From contig CAVRUZ010000002.1 of the NCBI GenBank assembly GCA_963724495.1, forward strand, positions 682,001-746,000: DNA of 64,000 bases, read 5' to 3'. The notes beneath the pieces are model-generated. The model did no database searches. It was not told the origin of the DNA and saw nothing but the letters and a program-made list of their open reading frames with translations. Of this stretch, positions 7,374 through 16,147 are shown piece by piece. Positions within the stretch are counted from its first letter, which is position 1, and each line of letters begins with the position of its first letter. This stretch comes from CAVRUZ01 sp963724495 (GTDB lineage: Bacteria > Actinomycetota > Actinomycetes > Propionibacteriales > DAIQRJ01). The position numbers were made by a program, and so were the translations under genes.

Positions 7374-8602
7374 GCGAGACCCACGTCCGGGAGGCGATCA
7401 CCCAGGCCCACCAGGAGGAATGGGCCCGGGTGATCGCCACCCTGACCAGACGCTTCGGTGACCTCGACATCGCCGAAGATGCGGCGGCCGAGGCGTTCGT
7501 GACCGCCGTCGAGCGGTGGCCGACCGACGGCGTACCACCCAATCCCGGCGCCTGGCTCACCACCACCGCCAACCGCAAGGCCATCGACCGGATCCGGCGC
7601 GAGAGCAAGCGCGACGACAAACAGAGGGAGGCGCAGGTGTTGTACGACCGCGACCCGCCCGCTCCCCTCGGCGTCATCGACGACGACAGGCTCCGGCTGA
7701 TCTTCACCTGCTGTCACCCGGCGCTCGCGACCGAGACCCGAGTGGCGCTGACGCTGCGCATGGTCGGCGGCTTGACCGTGTCCGAGATCGCCCGTGCGTT
7801 CCTGGTGCAGGAGACCGCAATGGAGCGGCGGATCACTCGGGCCAAGGCCAAGATCAAGGCGGCTCGCATCCCCTATCGGGTGCCGTCGGCGGAGGATCTC
7901 CCGGCGCGTGTCTCCGGCGTACTGGCCGTTCTCTTCCTGGTCTTCAACGAGGGGTACCTGGCGACCGGCCCCGACACCGATCCCCTACGACCCGAGCTCA
8001 CCGCGGAGGCGATCCGGCTCACTCGCCTGATCCGTGCCCTGATGCCACAGGACGGGGAGGTGGCCGGGCTGCTGGCGCTGATGCTCCTCATCGAGGCCCG
8101 GCGCACGGCCAGAGTTTCCACGAGCGGCGAACTGGTCGCCCTCGACGAGCAGGACCGTGGAGTCTGGGACGCGACGCTGATCGCCGAAGGTCATCGACTG
8201 GTCCGCGAGCGCCTGGCCACCGGCGTGGCTCCAGGTCGCTACCAGATCCTCGCGGCGATCAATGCGGTGCACACCTCCGCCCGCGACGTGCAGGACACCG
8301 ACTGGTCGCAGGTCGTCGCCCTCTACGACCAGCTGGTCCGTCTCGACCCGTCCCCGATCATCGCGCTCAACCGGGCCGTCGCGGTCGCCGAGCTTGACGG
8401 CCCGCAGGTGGCACTCGCCGTTGTCGACGGTCTCGAAGGCAGATTGGCCGGCTATCACGCCTACCACGCGGCACGTGCGGACCTGCTGCGCCGGCTGGGT
8501 CGCAGCCAGGAGTCGCGCGCGGCGTACGACACGGCCATCGGGCTGGCGGGTAACGCCGCGGAGACCGCCGCCTTGACTCGTCGACGTGACCAGTTGAGGT
8601 AG
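7370..8602 (+). CDS. ECF42-type RNA polymerase sigma factor with long C-terminal domain
   Basis: About 410 residues. Region 2 lies at WARVIATLTRRFGDLDIAED...GAWLTTTANRKAIDRIRRE, region 4 at LIFTCCHPALATETRVALTLRMVGGLTVSEIARAF with ITRAKAKIKAA. A roughly 220-residue C-terminal extension (VLAVLFLVFNEGY to the end) has repeated helix pairs (TPR-like: ALNRAVAVAELDGPQVALAVV). That extension defines ECF42 and replaces a classical anti-sigma factor. No ATG or GTG lies between the end of the YciI gene and the conserved VREAITQAHQEEW; the best start is the CTG at 7370, which overlaps the YciI TGA (CTGA). The start is therefore uncertain, the family is not. Confidence 0.9.
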   Translation: MSETHVREAITQAHQEEWARVIATLTRRFGDLDIAEDAAAEAFVTAVERWPTDGVPPNPGAWLTTTANRKAIDRIRRESKRDDKQREAQVLYDRDPPAPLGVIDDDRLRLIFTCCHPALATETRVALTLRMVGGLTVSEIARAFLVQETAMERRITRAKAKIKAARIPYRVPSAEDLPARVSGVLAVLFLVFNEGYLATGPDTDPLRPELTAEAIRLTRLIRALMPQDGEVAGLLALMLLIEARRTARVSTSGELVALDEQDRGVWDATLIAEGHRLVRERLATGVAPGRYQILAAINAVHTSARDVQDTDWSQVVALYDQLVRLDPSPIIALNRAVAVAELDGPQVALAVVDGLEGRLAGYHAYHAARADLLRRLGRSQESRAAYDTAIGLAGNAAETAALTRRRDQLR

Positions 8603-8640
8603 TCATCTGTTGCCAGATCGCCAATCTGGGTTGGCCCTTG

Positions 8641-9292
8641 TTACCCACGCCGGGGCGAGTCGTGCTTGAGCGAGCGGAGCGTCCACAGGCCATAGACCGC
8701 GAGTACTGGCTTGACGAACAGCCACTCCCCTGGCCGGTAGTCGGCAGCAGGAACGAGCCGATCGGCAAGGTCTGGTCGTTGTCGGCGCAGGTAGAGCCTT
8801 GCCTTGAGCGCATGGGCCGGCTGCGAGGCGAACTTGATCCGCTCGGCGTTCTCGATCAGAGGGACGACGTTGGTGACGTTCTCCCACGTGCTCTTGCTCT
8901 GATCTTCGATGACCATCCGGCCCGACGGAGCCGGCAGCAGACGCGGCGTAGTCCGCCATCAGCTGCGCTTCCGACGCCGCTGCGCCGGTGGCACCGCCGC
9001 TGAAGATCAGCGTGGTGATGTCGCGCTCGGCTGGGTCTATCGACCGCAGTGCGATCCGCACGCGCCACCGATTCACCAGGTTGGCTGTGGGCTGGGGATT
9101 GCGGAACCCCAGAACGACAATCGCCACGTTGCCGGTCGCGCGTTCGGTGACGAGCAGCCGGGACCATCGACGGTTGAGCCACTCCCCCCACGCCAGCGCA
9201 GTGATTCCACCTGCTGCCACCAGCGCCAACCAGGAAGTCTGTCCACGAAGCCTGGCGTCCTCCACTCCCCCGCGGCCCTTTACGCGAGCCAT
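8641..9292 (-). pseudogene. YdcF/DUF218-family membrane-anchored protein, one frameshift
   Basis: An N-terminal hydrophobic segment (TSWLALVAAGGITALAWGEWL) is followed by the DUF218 signature: NVAIVVLGFRN, RVRIALRSID, TTLIFSGGATGAAASEAQLMADYA. Near 8925 one extra base breaks the frame; the next frame resumes GRMVIEDQSKSTWENVTNVVP, family sequence, and runs to the stop at 8641. ElyC/SanA/YdcF relatives act in envelope or cofactor biology without an agreed reaction. The start overlaps the upstream pyridoxamine oxidase-like gene by 13 bp, so they were one operon. Confidence 0.8.
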
Positions 9293-9732
9293 CGACCGTC
9301 GCGCATGAGCTCGCGACCAGACAGCTCGTTGACCTCACGCCAGGCCTGCAGCCGGCGAGGCTGGATGCGGAAGTAGAGGTAGCCGGTCAGGTCCCGCGGA
9401 TCGAAGCCGGCCTTGTCCGCGAAGGCGTCGCCCTCGGCGACCGAGAGGTCAGCAGGAAGGATCACCGACACGGTGCCGTCGATGAGGATCACGTCCCGGG
9501 TCTCCCCCACAGCGAGCCGAACTGTCTGTCCTGCTTGGAGATTCCGGCCGGTAGGGCTGGCAGCCGGCGTGGAGATCAGCAGCGAGTCGCCGTCCCACCG
9601 GAACGACAGTGGAACCAGGTACGGCTCGCCTTCTCGGTCGGCGGTGGCGACCCACAGGTCGACGTCGTGCTCCAGGCGGCCGAGCGTGTCCTGCTTTCGC
9701 TGTGCCAGGGCTCGTGCGGGCTGCGTGGTCAT
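9280..9732 (-). CDS. Pyridoxamine 5'-phosphate oxidase-like (split beta-barrel) flavoprotein
   Basis: 150 residues with the FMN/F420 split-barrel pattern: LEHDVDLWVATADREGEPYLVPLSFRWDGDSLLISTPAASPTGRNL, ETRDVILIDGTVSV, and a C-terminal YLYFRIQPRRLQAWREVNE. This is the actinobacterial group often found to bind F420, FMN or haem; the activity is not decidable. It lies directly upstream of the frameshifted DUF218 gene. Between its start and pdxT lies the second copy of the 78-nt element. Confidence 0.8.
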   Translation of the reverse strand: MTTQPARALAQRKQDTLGRLEHDVDLWVATADREGEPYLVPLSFRWDGDSLLISTPAASPTGRNLQAGQTVRLAVGETRDVILIDGTVSVILPADLSVAEGDAFADKAGFDPRDLTGYLYFRIQPRRLQAWREVNELSGRELMRDGRWLA

Positions 9733-9751
9733 CAGCTACGGATCCCTTCCT

Positions 9752-9829
9752 CCCTGAGAAGTGGTGTCTGGATGCGCTTCCTGGTCGGTCGAGTGGCCGC
9801 TTTGGCCAACTGGACACCAGAAATCAGGG
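9752..9829 (-). repeat. 78-nt palindromic element, copy B
   Basis: Same length and ends as copy A at 5874-5951: CCCTGAGAAGTGGTGTC pairs imperfectly with GACACCAGAAATCAGGG, leaving a 4x4 unpaired internal box. The interior differs from copy A but again forms a stem (TGGCC GCTTT GGCCA). On the minus strand it starts 11 bases after the pdxT stop, so it lies in the pdxT 3' region and before the divergent pyridoxamine oxidase-like gene. Confidence 0.75.
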
Positions 9830-9840
9830 TCACCGCCGCG

Positions 9841-10470
9841 CTAGGCGGGCGCCGCAGCCCGATGGTTCTCGACCAGGTGGCAGAAGAGGTCGTGGATACG
9901 CCCGTCGCCGTCCAGCTCTGGGTGGAACGACGTCGCCAGCAGATCCCCCTGCCGGACCGCAACCACCCGCCCAGTCGCCGGTCCGCTCTCCAGGCGTCCG
10001 ATCACGCTCGCCAGAGGTCCGACCTCCTCTACCCATGGCGCCCGGATGAAGACCGCGCGCAGGGGTCCACCAGGGATGCCGGCAAGCTCGAGGTCGGTCT
10101 CGAACGAGTCGACCTGGCGGCCGAAGGCGTTGCGTCGCACGACGATGTCGAGACCTCCGATCGTCTCGGGGAGTTGCGTCCCGGCATCCAGAACGTGGTC
10201 CGCCAGCAAGATCATGCCGGCGCAGGAACCGTAGGCCGGTAGTCCGGCTGCGATGCGGTCCCGGAGCGGCTCCACCAGCCCGCTCATCCTTGCCAGCTTC
10301 ATGATTGTGGTCGACTCGCCGCCCGGCAGGATCAGACCGTCGATGCCGTCCAGGTCGTCGGGGCGCCGCACGAGCACGGCCCTCAACCCGCGCTCCACGA
10401 CGGCACGCACGTGTTCGCGTACGTCGCCCTGGAGCGCGAGAACCCCTACGACCGCAGGCTGCTCGCGCAC
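9841..10470 (-). CDS. pdxT: Pyridoxal 5'-phosphate synthase glutaminase subunit PdxT
   Basis: 209 residues of class I glutamine amidotransferase: VGVLALQGDVREH at the N-terminus, the LILPGGESTT motif, the nucleophile in YGSCAGMI, and the His-Glu pair in TSFHPELDGDGRIHDLF. It hydrolyses glutamine and channels ammonia to PdxS for ribose-5-phosphate-dependent PLP synthesis. The GTG at 10470 gives the family start. It follows pdxS with seven bases between them, the standard PdxS-PdxT operon; no MocR/PdxR regulator is next to it. Confidence 0.97.
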   Translation of the reverse strand: MREQPAVVGVLALQGDVREHVRAVVERGLRAVLVRRPDDLDGIDGLILPGGESTTIMKLARMSGLVEPLRDRIAAGLPAYGSCAGMILLADHVLDAGTQLPETIGGLDIVVRRNAFGRQVDSFETDLELAGIPGGPLRAVFIRAPWVEEVGPLASVIGRLESGPATGRVVAVRQGDLLATSFHPELDGDGRIHDLFCHLVENHRAAAPA

Positions 10471-10477
10471 GTCCGCG

Positions 10478-11422
10478 CTACCAGCCGCGGTCGGCCAGCC
10501 GGTCCGGCCGCGGGATGTCGGCCACGTTGATGCCGACCATCGCCTCGCCCAGGCCACGCGAAACCTTCGCAATCATGTCGGGATCGTCGTGGAACGTGGT
10601 CGCCTGCACGATCGCGCGCGCACGCAGGGCAGGGTCCCCAGACTTGAAGATTCCCGATCCGACGAAGACACCGTCGGCGCCGAGCTGCATCATCATGGCC
10701 GCGTCGGCGGGAGTGGCGATGCCGCCCGCGGTGAACAGCACCACCGGGAGCCGCCCCGCCCTGGCGACCTCGCGGACCAGGTCGTAGGGCGCCTGGAGTT
10801 CCTTCGCGGCCACGTACAGCTCGTCGTCGGCCATCGAGGACAGGCGGTTGATCTCGGCGCGGATCACCCGCATGTGCTCGGTGGCGTTGGAGACGTCACC
10901 GGTGCCGGCCTCGCCCTTGGACCGGATCATCGCAGCTCCCTCGGCCAGCCGCCGGAGGGCTTCGCCGAGGTTGGTGGCGCCGCACACGAACGGAACCGTG
11001 AACTGCCACTTGTCGATGTGATGCGTGTAGTCGGCCGGCGTCAGCACCTCGGACTCGTCGACATAGTCGACGCCGAGGCTCTGCAGGACCTGTGCCTCGA
11101 CGAAGTGCCCGATGCGGGCTTTGGCCATGACCGGGATGGATACCGCCGCGATGATGCCGTCGATCATGTCCGGATCGCTCATCCGCGATACGCCGCCCTG
11201 CGCGCGGATGTCGGCGGGCACTCGTTCCAGCGCCATCACCGCGACCGCTCCGGCGTCTTCGGCGATCTTGGCCTGCTCGGCCGTGACCACGTCCATGATC
11301 ACGCCGCCCTTGAGCATCTCGGCCATGCCGCGCTTCACGCGAGCCGTGCCGACGGTGCTCTCGACCGCGGTGTCGCTCACCGCGGCACTCGGGCTGCCTG
11401 TCTCGTTCTGCTCACTGGCCAT
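10478..11422 (-). CDS. pdxS: Pyridoxal 5'-phosphate synthase lyase subunit PdxS
   Basis: 314 residues, the usual length plus a 25-residue variable N-terminus. It has KRGMAEMLKGGVIMDVVTAEQAKIAEDAGAVAVMALERVPADIR, PVMAKARIGHFVEAQ (the lysine that binds the ribose-phosphate adduct), DESEVLTPAD, RSKGEAGTG and LFTAGGIATPADAAMMMQLGADGVFVGSGIF (phosphate-binding). It makes PLP from ribose 5-phosphate, glyceraldehyde 3-phosphate and PdxT-supplied ammonia as a dodecamer. First gene of the pdxST operon; the 189-bp gap upstream to the divergent hydrolase should hold its promoter. Confidence 0.98.
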   Translation of the reverse strand: MASEQNETGSPSAAVSDTAVESTVGTARVKRGMAEMLKGGVIMDVVTAEQAKIAEDAGAVAVMALERVPADIRAQGGVSRMSDPDMIDGIIAAVSIPVMAKARIGHFVEAQVLQSLGVDYVDESEVLTPADYTHHIDKWQFTVPFVCGATNLGEALRRLAEGAAMIRSKGEAGTGDVSNATEHMRVIRAEINRLSSMADDELYVAAKELQAPYDLVREVARAGRLPVVLFTAGGIATPADAAMMMQLGADGVFVGSGIFKSGDPALRARAIVQATTFHDDPDMIAKVSRGLGEAMVGINVADIPRPDRLADRGW

Positions 11423-11611
11423 CCGCCGATTCTAGAAGCCGTCAGACACGGACGACGCCACGTCTCGTGACCTCACTCCCTCCCGGCGCACGGCATACCG
11501 GTGACTGCAGCACGATCGCGGGCACTGCGCCATGCTGTGTGGACGCCCGGATTGCTGGGTTGCCGGGCTGGGTGACTCACGCGCGTGTTCGCTGACTGGC
11601 GGGATCGATCG

Positions 11612-12697
11612 ATGGATATCCACGTAAACGGGACGCGCCTCTGGTTCGACGTGGACGGGCTTTCACTCGTGCCGGCCGGGAGCGAGATGGTCCGGCGTCC
11701 GACGGTGGTGCTCGTTCATGGCGGACCCGGTGGCTTCGACCACTCGTACTTCAAGCCGGACTTCGGTCGGCTCGCGCAACGTGCCCAGGTCGTGTATCTG
11801 GACCTGCGCGGCCACGGACGATCGGACTGGGGCGACGCGGAGGCGTGGACCTTCGAGGCGTGCGCCGACGATGTCAGGCTCTTCTGCGACGAGCTGGGAA
11901 TCAGCAGGCCGATTGTGCTCGGGCACTCGATGGGCGCACCGATCGTCCTCCTCTACGCAGCCCGCCACGTCGGGCATGCGGCGGGGATTGTCGTCCAGTC
12001 GGGATTCGCCCGCTGGGACCCGGCACGATTGACCGAGGGCTTCCGTCGCGTCGCGGGCGACGACGTCGCGGAGCTGGCCGCCCGCAGCTTCGCCGGCGAA
12101 CCGGTCTCCGACGAGGAGGACGATCGCGTCTACTCCGCGTTCGGCCCACACCTGCCGGACATCGAGCGCGAGGCCAACACACCCAAGAATCGTGAGCTCA
12201 ACAGGCCCGGCATGGACCTCGTACGTGGCCTCGACATCGTCGATCAGCTCAGCCGGGTCGAGTCCCCGACACTCGTCTGCGTCGGCGAACTCGACCCGGT
12301 GACGCCGGTCGCAGCAGCGCAGGAGATCGTCGATGCCCTGCCGGAAGGCATCGCACAGTTCGAAGTCGTCGGCGGTGCCGGCCACTTCACCTGGCTGGAC
12401 GCTCCCGAAGGCTATTGGCCCATCATCGTCGAGTTCGTCGACAGGGTGGGGAGACGCGGGGACAACAGAGGCGTGAGGCCTGCGCGTCAACAGACGCAGA
12501 ACTCGTTGCCTTCGGATGACGTGGCAAACGGGAGCAGTCAGATTAGCCGCCCGTGGACCCGAGCAGTGGAGACCGGGGCCAAGGCCTACGTGCACAGGAT
12601 CGGTGATTGGCGTCCTGTGCCTTGGTTGGCGTTAGTGGGTCCCTCAGTGGGTCCTATCGTCAGGCCTCGCCGTGAACCCGTAGGACCTCGCTGCTAG
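11612..12697 (+). CDS. Alpha/beta-hydrolase, proline iminopeptidase-like, with an odd C-terminal extension
   Basis: The first 285 residues are a normal alpha/beta-hydrolase: oxyanion HGGPGG, DLRGHGRSDW, nucleophile elbow GHSMGAPI, acid VGELDPVTP, and base GGAGHFTWLDAPE. HGGPGG places it near prolyl aminopeptidases, though many members have other substrates. After FVDRVGRRG the frame runs on for about 75 residues of low-complexity sequence unlike the family. A stop lies in another frame at about 12474, so the original end was probably lost by a small indel. I start it at the ATG at 11612 (MDIHVNGTRLWF), which matches the fold. Confidence 0.8.
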   Translation: MDIHVNGTRLWFDVDGLSLVPAGSEMVRRPTVVLVHGGPGGFDHSYFKPDFGRLAQRAQVVYLDLRGHGRSDWGDAEAWTFEACADDVRLFCDELGISRPIVLGHSMGAPIVLLYAARHVGHAAGIVVQSGFARWDPARLTEGFRRVAGDDVAELAARSFAGEPVSDEEDDRVYSAFGPHLPDIEREANTPKNRELNRPGMDLVRGLDIVDQLSRVESPTLVCVGELDPVTPVAAAQEIVDALPEGIAQFEVVGGAGHFTWLDAPEGYWPIIVEFVDRVGRRGDNRGVRPARQQTQNSLPSDDVANGSSQISRPWTRAVETGAKAYVHRIGDWRPVPWLALVGPSVGPIVRPRREPVGPRC

Positions 12698-12924
12698 TCA
12701 CCGTGGCCGTGCTGACCTTCGAGCCAACCTCCTGCAACCCTTGCCGAGCCTGCTCCTCGGTATCGAACAGGACCACGCCGTGGCCACTCGTGTCATCTCC
12801 GAACCAGAGGCCCCTGACGAAGCCTGGAGCCTCTTTCAACATCGGAATGACTCTCGGACTGCAGCGCCTGAACGGCTTCATCCTCAGATGTGCCGAGGTC
12901 CACGGACGTAAACACTGCATACAT
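12660..12924 (-). pseudogene. Small ABM/dimeric alpha-beta barrel-like protein, one frameshift
   Basis: Starting at ATG 12924 the frame reads MYAVFTSVDLGTSEDEAVQA, then one extra base near 12851 breaks it; the next frame continues PMLKEAPGFVRGLWFGDDTSGHGVVLFDTEEQA to the stop at 12660. Combined, it is an 87-residue protein of the type annotated as antibiotic biosynthesis monooxygenase-like or hypothetical. The pattern (signed helix, PGF.RG.W, then a beta hairpin with GHGVVLFDTEE) is typical of the dimeric alpha+beta barrel. It overlaps the extended tail of the convergent hydrolase by 38 bp, more evidence that that tail is not native. Confidence 0.7.
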
Positions 12925-13355
12925 ACAAGGGCTCTTTAGATAGGGCTCGGGCTGCTGACCGTATTGCCCAACTCCGGCACGTGTCTACGGGTTCACAGCG
13001 GGAAGGAAGTTGGCATAGCTACCGGAGCGTGGTTCAGTCCGAAGCGAATGCCGGATTCGCCGATGCTTGATCCATGCCCGCCTCCTGCAGCCTGTCGCCT
13101 TCGTCGCTGGAGGGCTCGGCATCCCAAAGGAGACCATCCGGACCTGGATCATCGGAGCTACGTCCGGTCCTGCAGCCTGCCGGACGGCACGCTCTTGGTC
13201 GGCACGGGCGTGGTGCTCACCCGCCGCTACTCCTTCGACGAGGTGTAGACCCAGGGCAGCCAGCCACGAAGGACCTCTGTTCACCAGATCGCGGCGAGAG
13301 CATGATGCGGGGTCAGGAAGGCAGAGCACCTTCTTGTGGCCCCTAGGAGAGCACG
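12925..13355. other. 431 bp without a recognisable gene
   Basis: Several open frames cross this stretch on both strands, but none gives a domain, a good start or family-like sequence. The plus-strand frame ending at 13248 (SLPDGTLLVGTGVVLTRRYSFDEV) looks the most protein-like and may be the tail of a broken gene; I could not name it. Confidence 0.4.
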
Positions 13356-13656
13356 ATGCGAATGATGTTGAAGGCCAAGCTGGACACGGCGAGGACGACA
13401 AAGGCCATCCAGGACGGGCGGCTGCCCACAGTCATGCAGGCAGCGTTGGAGCAGTTGAAGCCGGAGGCCGCCTACTTCGGCCCTGATGGTGGACAGCGCA
13501 CATGCCTTCATCATCTTCCAGATGGATGACCCGTCGCAGCTGCCAGCCATCAGCGAGCCGCTGTTCTCGGAGTTCAACGCGACTATTGAGATCTTCCCGG
13601 TCATGGACAGAGCGGACCTCGAGCGCGGCTTGGCAGCACTTGGCGGCCCGGCCTGA
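13356..13656 (+). pseudogene. DUF3303-like small protein, one frameshift
   Basis: An AGGAG ribosome binding site at 13345-13349 precedes ATG 13356. The frame reads MRMMLKAKLDTARTTKAIQ...LPTVMQAALEQLKPEAAYFG up to GQRT; removing a single T near 13506 lets it continue AFIIFQMDDPSQLPAISEPL to the TGA at 13654. The joined 99-residue protein is a close match in pattern to a widespread family of about 100-residue proteins (dimeric alpha/beta barrel type, often listed as hypothetical or DUF3303). No function is known. As given, the product is cut after about 55 residues. Confidence 0.75.
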
Positions 13657-13998
13657 CCCCAAGCTCTCCCCTGGCGCCTGCATCAACCTGACCGGGACCG
13701 CTCTCTCCGATCGGCCCGAGAGCCCTCAAGCGGTAGTTGACGAGTCGGAGGAAAACGACCTCCGTCGTAACCGTAGAAGGGCACCGAGCCGACACCATCG
13801 ACGGTCGTGGACATCCCCATGACAAGCATCTGTCCGGGCGGCTCGGGTGGCCGTCGCTTCAGGCCACCCGAGCCGAGCGCCGCTTCCGACTGGACGGTGC
13901 ATCCATCGGCGCGGCGCGCACCCTGAAGACGTGCGATCCACCCCAGGATGACGCGGGACCTCTCGGAATCCACGCAGGGGCCGCGATTCGTCTGGCGG
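13657..13998. other. 342 bp without a recognisable gene
   Basis: A minus-strand frame (13683-14012, with MLVMGMSTTVDGVGSVPFYGYDGG) and plus-strand frames exist, but none matches a family I know. Codon structure is unconvincing; best read as debris or spacer between the small DUF3303-like gene and the convergent SRPBCC gene. Confidence 0.35.
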
Positions 13999-14640
13999 TT
14001 AGATCCATACACACGGGTCGGGTCGCCAACCCCGTCGGCCCGTACACGTTGCGAAAAGGGCGGCCATGCGAGCGCCCGTGCAACGGCAGCGGCCTGGTGT
14101 CCTCGACGGTCTTGGGCAGATGCTTGACGCTGCCGTCGAGTATGCGCCGACGAACAGCACGGCGGCGCTGGCCGGTCTCGATGTCAGCTCCCAGCTGGCT
14201 TCCAGCCCTTCGGATTCCAGTACGGTCTTGACTCGCCCCAACCTCTCCTGCCAGACCTGCTGACCTTTCCGGTTGGCAAACGGCGACACCCACCTCAGCG
14301 GGCCGGACGGAAGGGAGTCGCCTCGAAACGTCACCCGCGTCGCCCCGTCCATCGGCTCGAAGGTGAGGGCGCACCGCGGTCGCATAGGACCGATTTCTGC
14401 CTCGAACTCAATCATCCGGTCTTGCTCCACAGCGATGAACCGCGTCACCGTTTCCCTGGTCTTTCCGAGGTTCTGCTGACGGAAGCGGAACGCCGTCCCC
14501 GGACCTGGAGGCCCCTCCGGTGTCTTGGTGACAGATCCGACCTGCACCCCTGGGTCGATCCTGGGCGCGCTCTCATCTATTGCCAACAGAAAGTCGAACA
14601 CATCCTCGACTCGCCGCGCGATCACGACCGTCGCGTGCAT
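13999..14640 (-). CDS. SRPBCC-fold (polyketide cyclase/START-like) protein
   Basis: The first 150 residues are a typical SRPBCC domain: MHATVVIARRVEDVFDFLLAIDESAPRIDPGVQ, PPGPGTAFRFR, GKTRETVTRFIAVEQDRMIEF, and the C-terminal helix QQVWQERLGRVKTVLESEG. Such proteins bind hydrophobic ligands; the ligand here is unknown. The family normally ends just after that helix, but the frame continues for about 60 more residues (ASAAVLFVGAYSTAASSICP...), so the true stop has probably been lost. Start chosen at ATG 14640, where the fold begins. Confidence 0.75.
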   Translation of the reverse strand: MHATVVIARRVEDVFDFLLAIDESAPRIDPGVQVGSVTKTPEGPPGPGTAFRFRQQNLGKTRETVTRFIAVEQDRMIEFEAEIGPMRPRCALTFEPMDGATRVTFRGDSLPSGPLRWVSPFANRKGQQVWQERLGRVKTVLESEGLEASWELTSRPASAAVLFVGAYSTAASSICPRPSRTPGRCRCTGARMAALFATCTGRRGWRPDPCVWI

Positions 14641-14768
14641 CTTGGCCAAACGAACCAACCCCTCCAAGCCACCGAGGCACGTCGCCTGCCAGACCTCGGT
14701 GATCCGCGATCACCGTGGCGGTCTCCATCCCGAGTGTCAACCCGTCTTAGCCCAGCGGCGTTCTTGGT

Positions 14769-15560
14769 CTAGCTCCCTCCGACCGGTGCTCGCCTAAACG
14801 GCATACGGGTCGCCACGGGATCTTGCTCCAGGAAGTCGAGGACCAGGCGGTTCACTAGGTCGGGCTTCTCCATCGCCAGGAAGTGAGAAGTCCCCGGCAC
14901 GAGCCCGAGCTGGGAGTTCGGTACCGCACGGGAGAGCTCGGCGGTGTGCTCCAGGCGGATCATGTCGTCGTCGCCCGCGAGGACAAGTGTGGGTGCGCTG
15001 ATCGCGCCGAGCTCCTCAATGGAGATGGTCGGCTGCGTGGCGGCCATCTCCAGAAACTTGGCAAACACGACCGGCCAATGTCGTGGACCATCTGGGGAGA
15101 CCGCCTCGTACGCCACGCGGAGCATCGCGACTTCATCGCTTGCCGCAGTCCACGACGCCATCATCGCTGTGGCTTCGGGAACGATCCCCGAAGTGTCGAA
15201 GTGCGCACTGATGGCAACGACCTTGTGCACCAGCTCGGGACGCATCATCGCGACCACCAACGCGACAATGCCACCGTCGCTAAAACCCACCAGATGCGCC
15301 GGACCGCCGACAACCGTCTCCAAGAAGCCGATCGTGTCGGCCGCCATGACGTCATACGACAATGGTCCCGCCACGTCAGGCGTGTGCCCGTGACCACGCC
15401 GCTCCGGGGCAACTAGCCGGAATCTTGCAGCGAAGTCTGGCATCTGCGGAGCCCAGAGTCCGTTCGTCGCCATGCCACCGTGAAGTAGCACAAGAGGCTC
15501 GCCCGAGCCCTCCTGCTCATACCAGGTCTTCACCTCGCCGATCTGGATGTATTCACCCAT
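14769..15560 (-). CDS. Alpha/beta-hydrolase
   Basis: 263 residues: MGEYIQIGEVKTWYEQEGSGEPLVLLHGG, PERRGHGHTPD, nucleophile elbow GFSDGGIV (Ser in G-F-S-D-G), acid DDDMI region LVLAGDDDMIRLEHTAEL, and base PGTSHFLAMEKPDLV. All triad positions are present, so it should be an active esterase/hydrolase-type enzyme of unknown substrate. The ATG at 15560 is preceded by GAGGAAATC, a fair ribosome binding site; an ATG 21 bases upstream is less likely. Neighbours are decayed genes on both sides, so no operon context is available. Confidence 0.85.
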   Translation of the reverse strand: MGEYIQIGEVKTWYEQEGSGEPLVLLHGGMATNGLWAPQMPDFAARFRLVAPERRGHGHTPDVAGPLSYDVMAADTIGFLETVVGGPAHLVGFSDGGIVALVVAMMRPELVHKVVAISAHFDTSGIVPEATAMMASWTAASDEVAMLRVAYEAVSPDGPRHWPVVFAKFLEMAATQPTISIEELGAISAPTLVLAGDDDMIRLEHTAELSRAVPNSQLGLVPGTSHFLAMEKPDLVNRLVLDFLEQDPVATRMPFRRAPVGGS

Positions 15561-15741
15561 GATTTCCTCCACTCCGTCCAACTGTGAGCCTTACGTGTTT
15601 CACAGACACGGCGAAACTTTGCTGTTCCGGTAGGTACTCGGCTGAAGACGCGGGACTGTTCGGAAACGCTCCGTGGCGAGAAAGGGATCGCCGTTCAGTG
15701 ACTGAGAAGGGTGCCTCGTTAGTCCCCGATCACACACCGGA

Positions 15742-16147
15742 TCAGGCCCTGGTGATCGCAACAACCGGGAGCGTTCGGGCAGTAGCGGCCTGGTGCTCCA
15801 GTAGAAACGGTCCTTCCTCTACGATCTTGCTCCAGGCAAGGTCTCGGTCCTCTCCTACGAGTGGCGTTGCCACACCTGTGTAGGTCTCGTTGCTTGCCTC
15901 GACTGTGACCAACGGGTTCGCCACCAGATTGAGGTACCAGTCCGGGTGCTTGTGTGCGGCCAGGTTGTTCGCGACAACAAGCAGCCTGTCGTGGTCGGGG
16001 TAGATACTCACCGGTGTCGTGTACGGGCGTCCTGTTCTCGCACCCATTGTGGTAAGCAGGATCAGCTCGTCCATCGTGGTCGTCCACGGCCACGGCGGCG
16101 CGAAAGTCCTTGATGACTCCGCGATTGATTGCCTGCAGGTCTTTGAC
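15742..16147 (-). pseudogene. Deazaflavin (F420)-dependent nitroreductase-family protein, frameshifted
   Basis: One frame gives the family N-terminus VKDLQAINRGVIKDFRAA; after a one-base shift near 16075 the next frame gives MDELILLTTMGARTGRPYTT, VANNLAAHKHPDWYLNLVANP (the F420-binding Ddn signature) and EEGPFLLEHQAATARTLPVV to the stop. Together this is a normal Ddn-type protein of about 135 residues. No start codon lies at the expected place before VKDLQ, so the 5' end is also damaged or displaced. F420H2-dependent quinone/nitro reduction is the family activity. An intact relative is at 19060-19500. Confidence 0.75.

Noticed and set aside
13067..13486. Plus-strand open frame MIHARLLQPVAFVAGG
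   Set aside because: Runs in the wrong frame through the DUF3303-like gene, which has a good ribosome binding site and family sequence.
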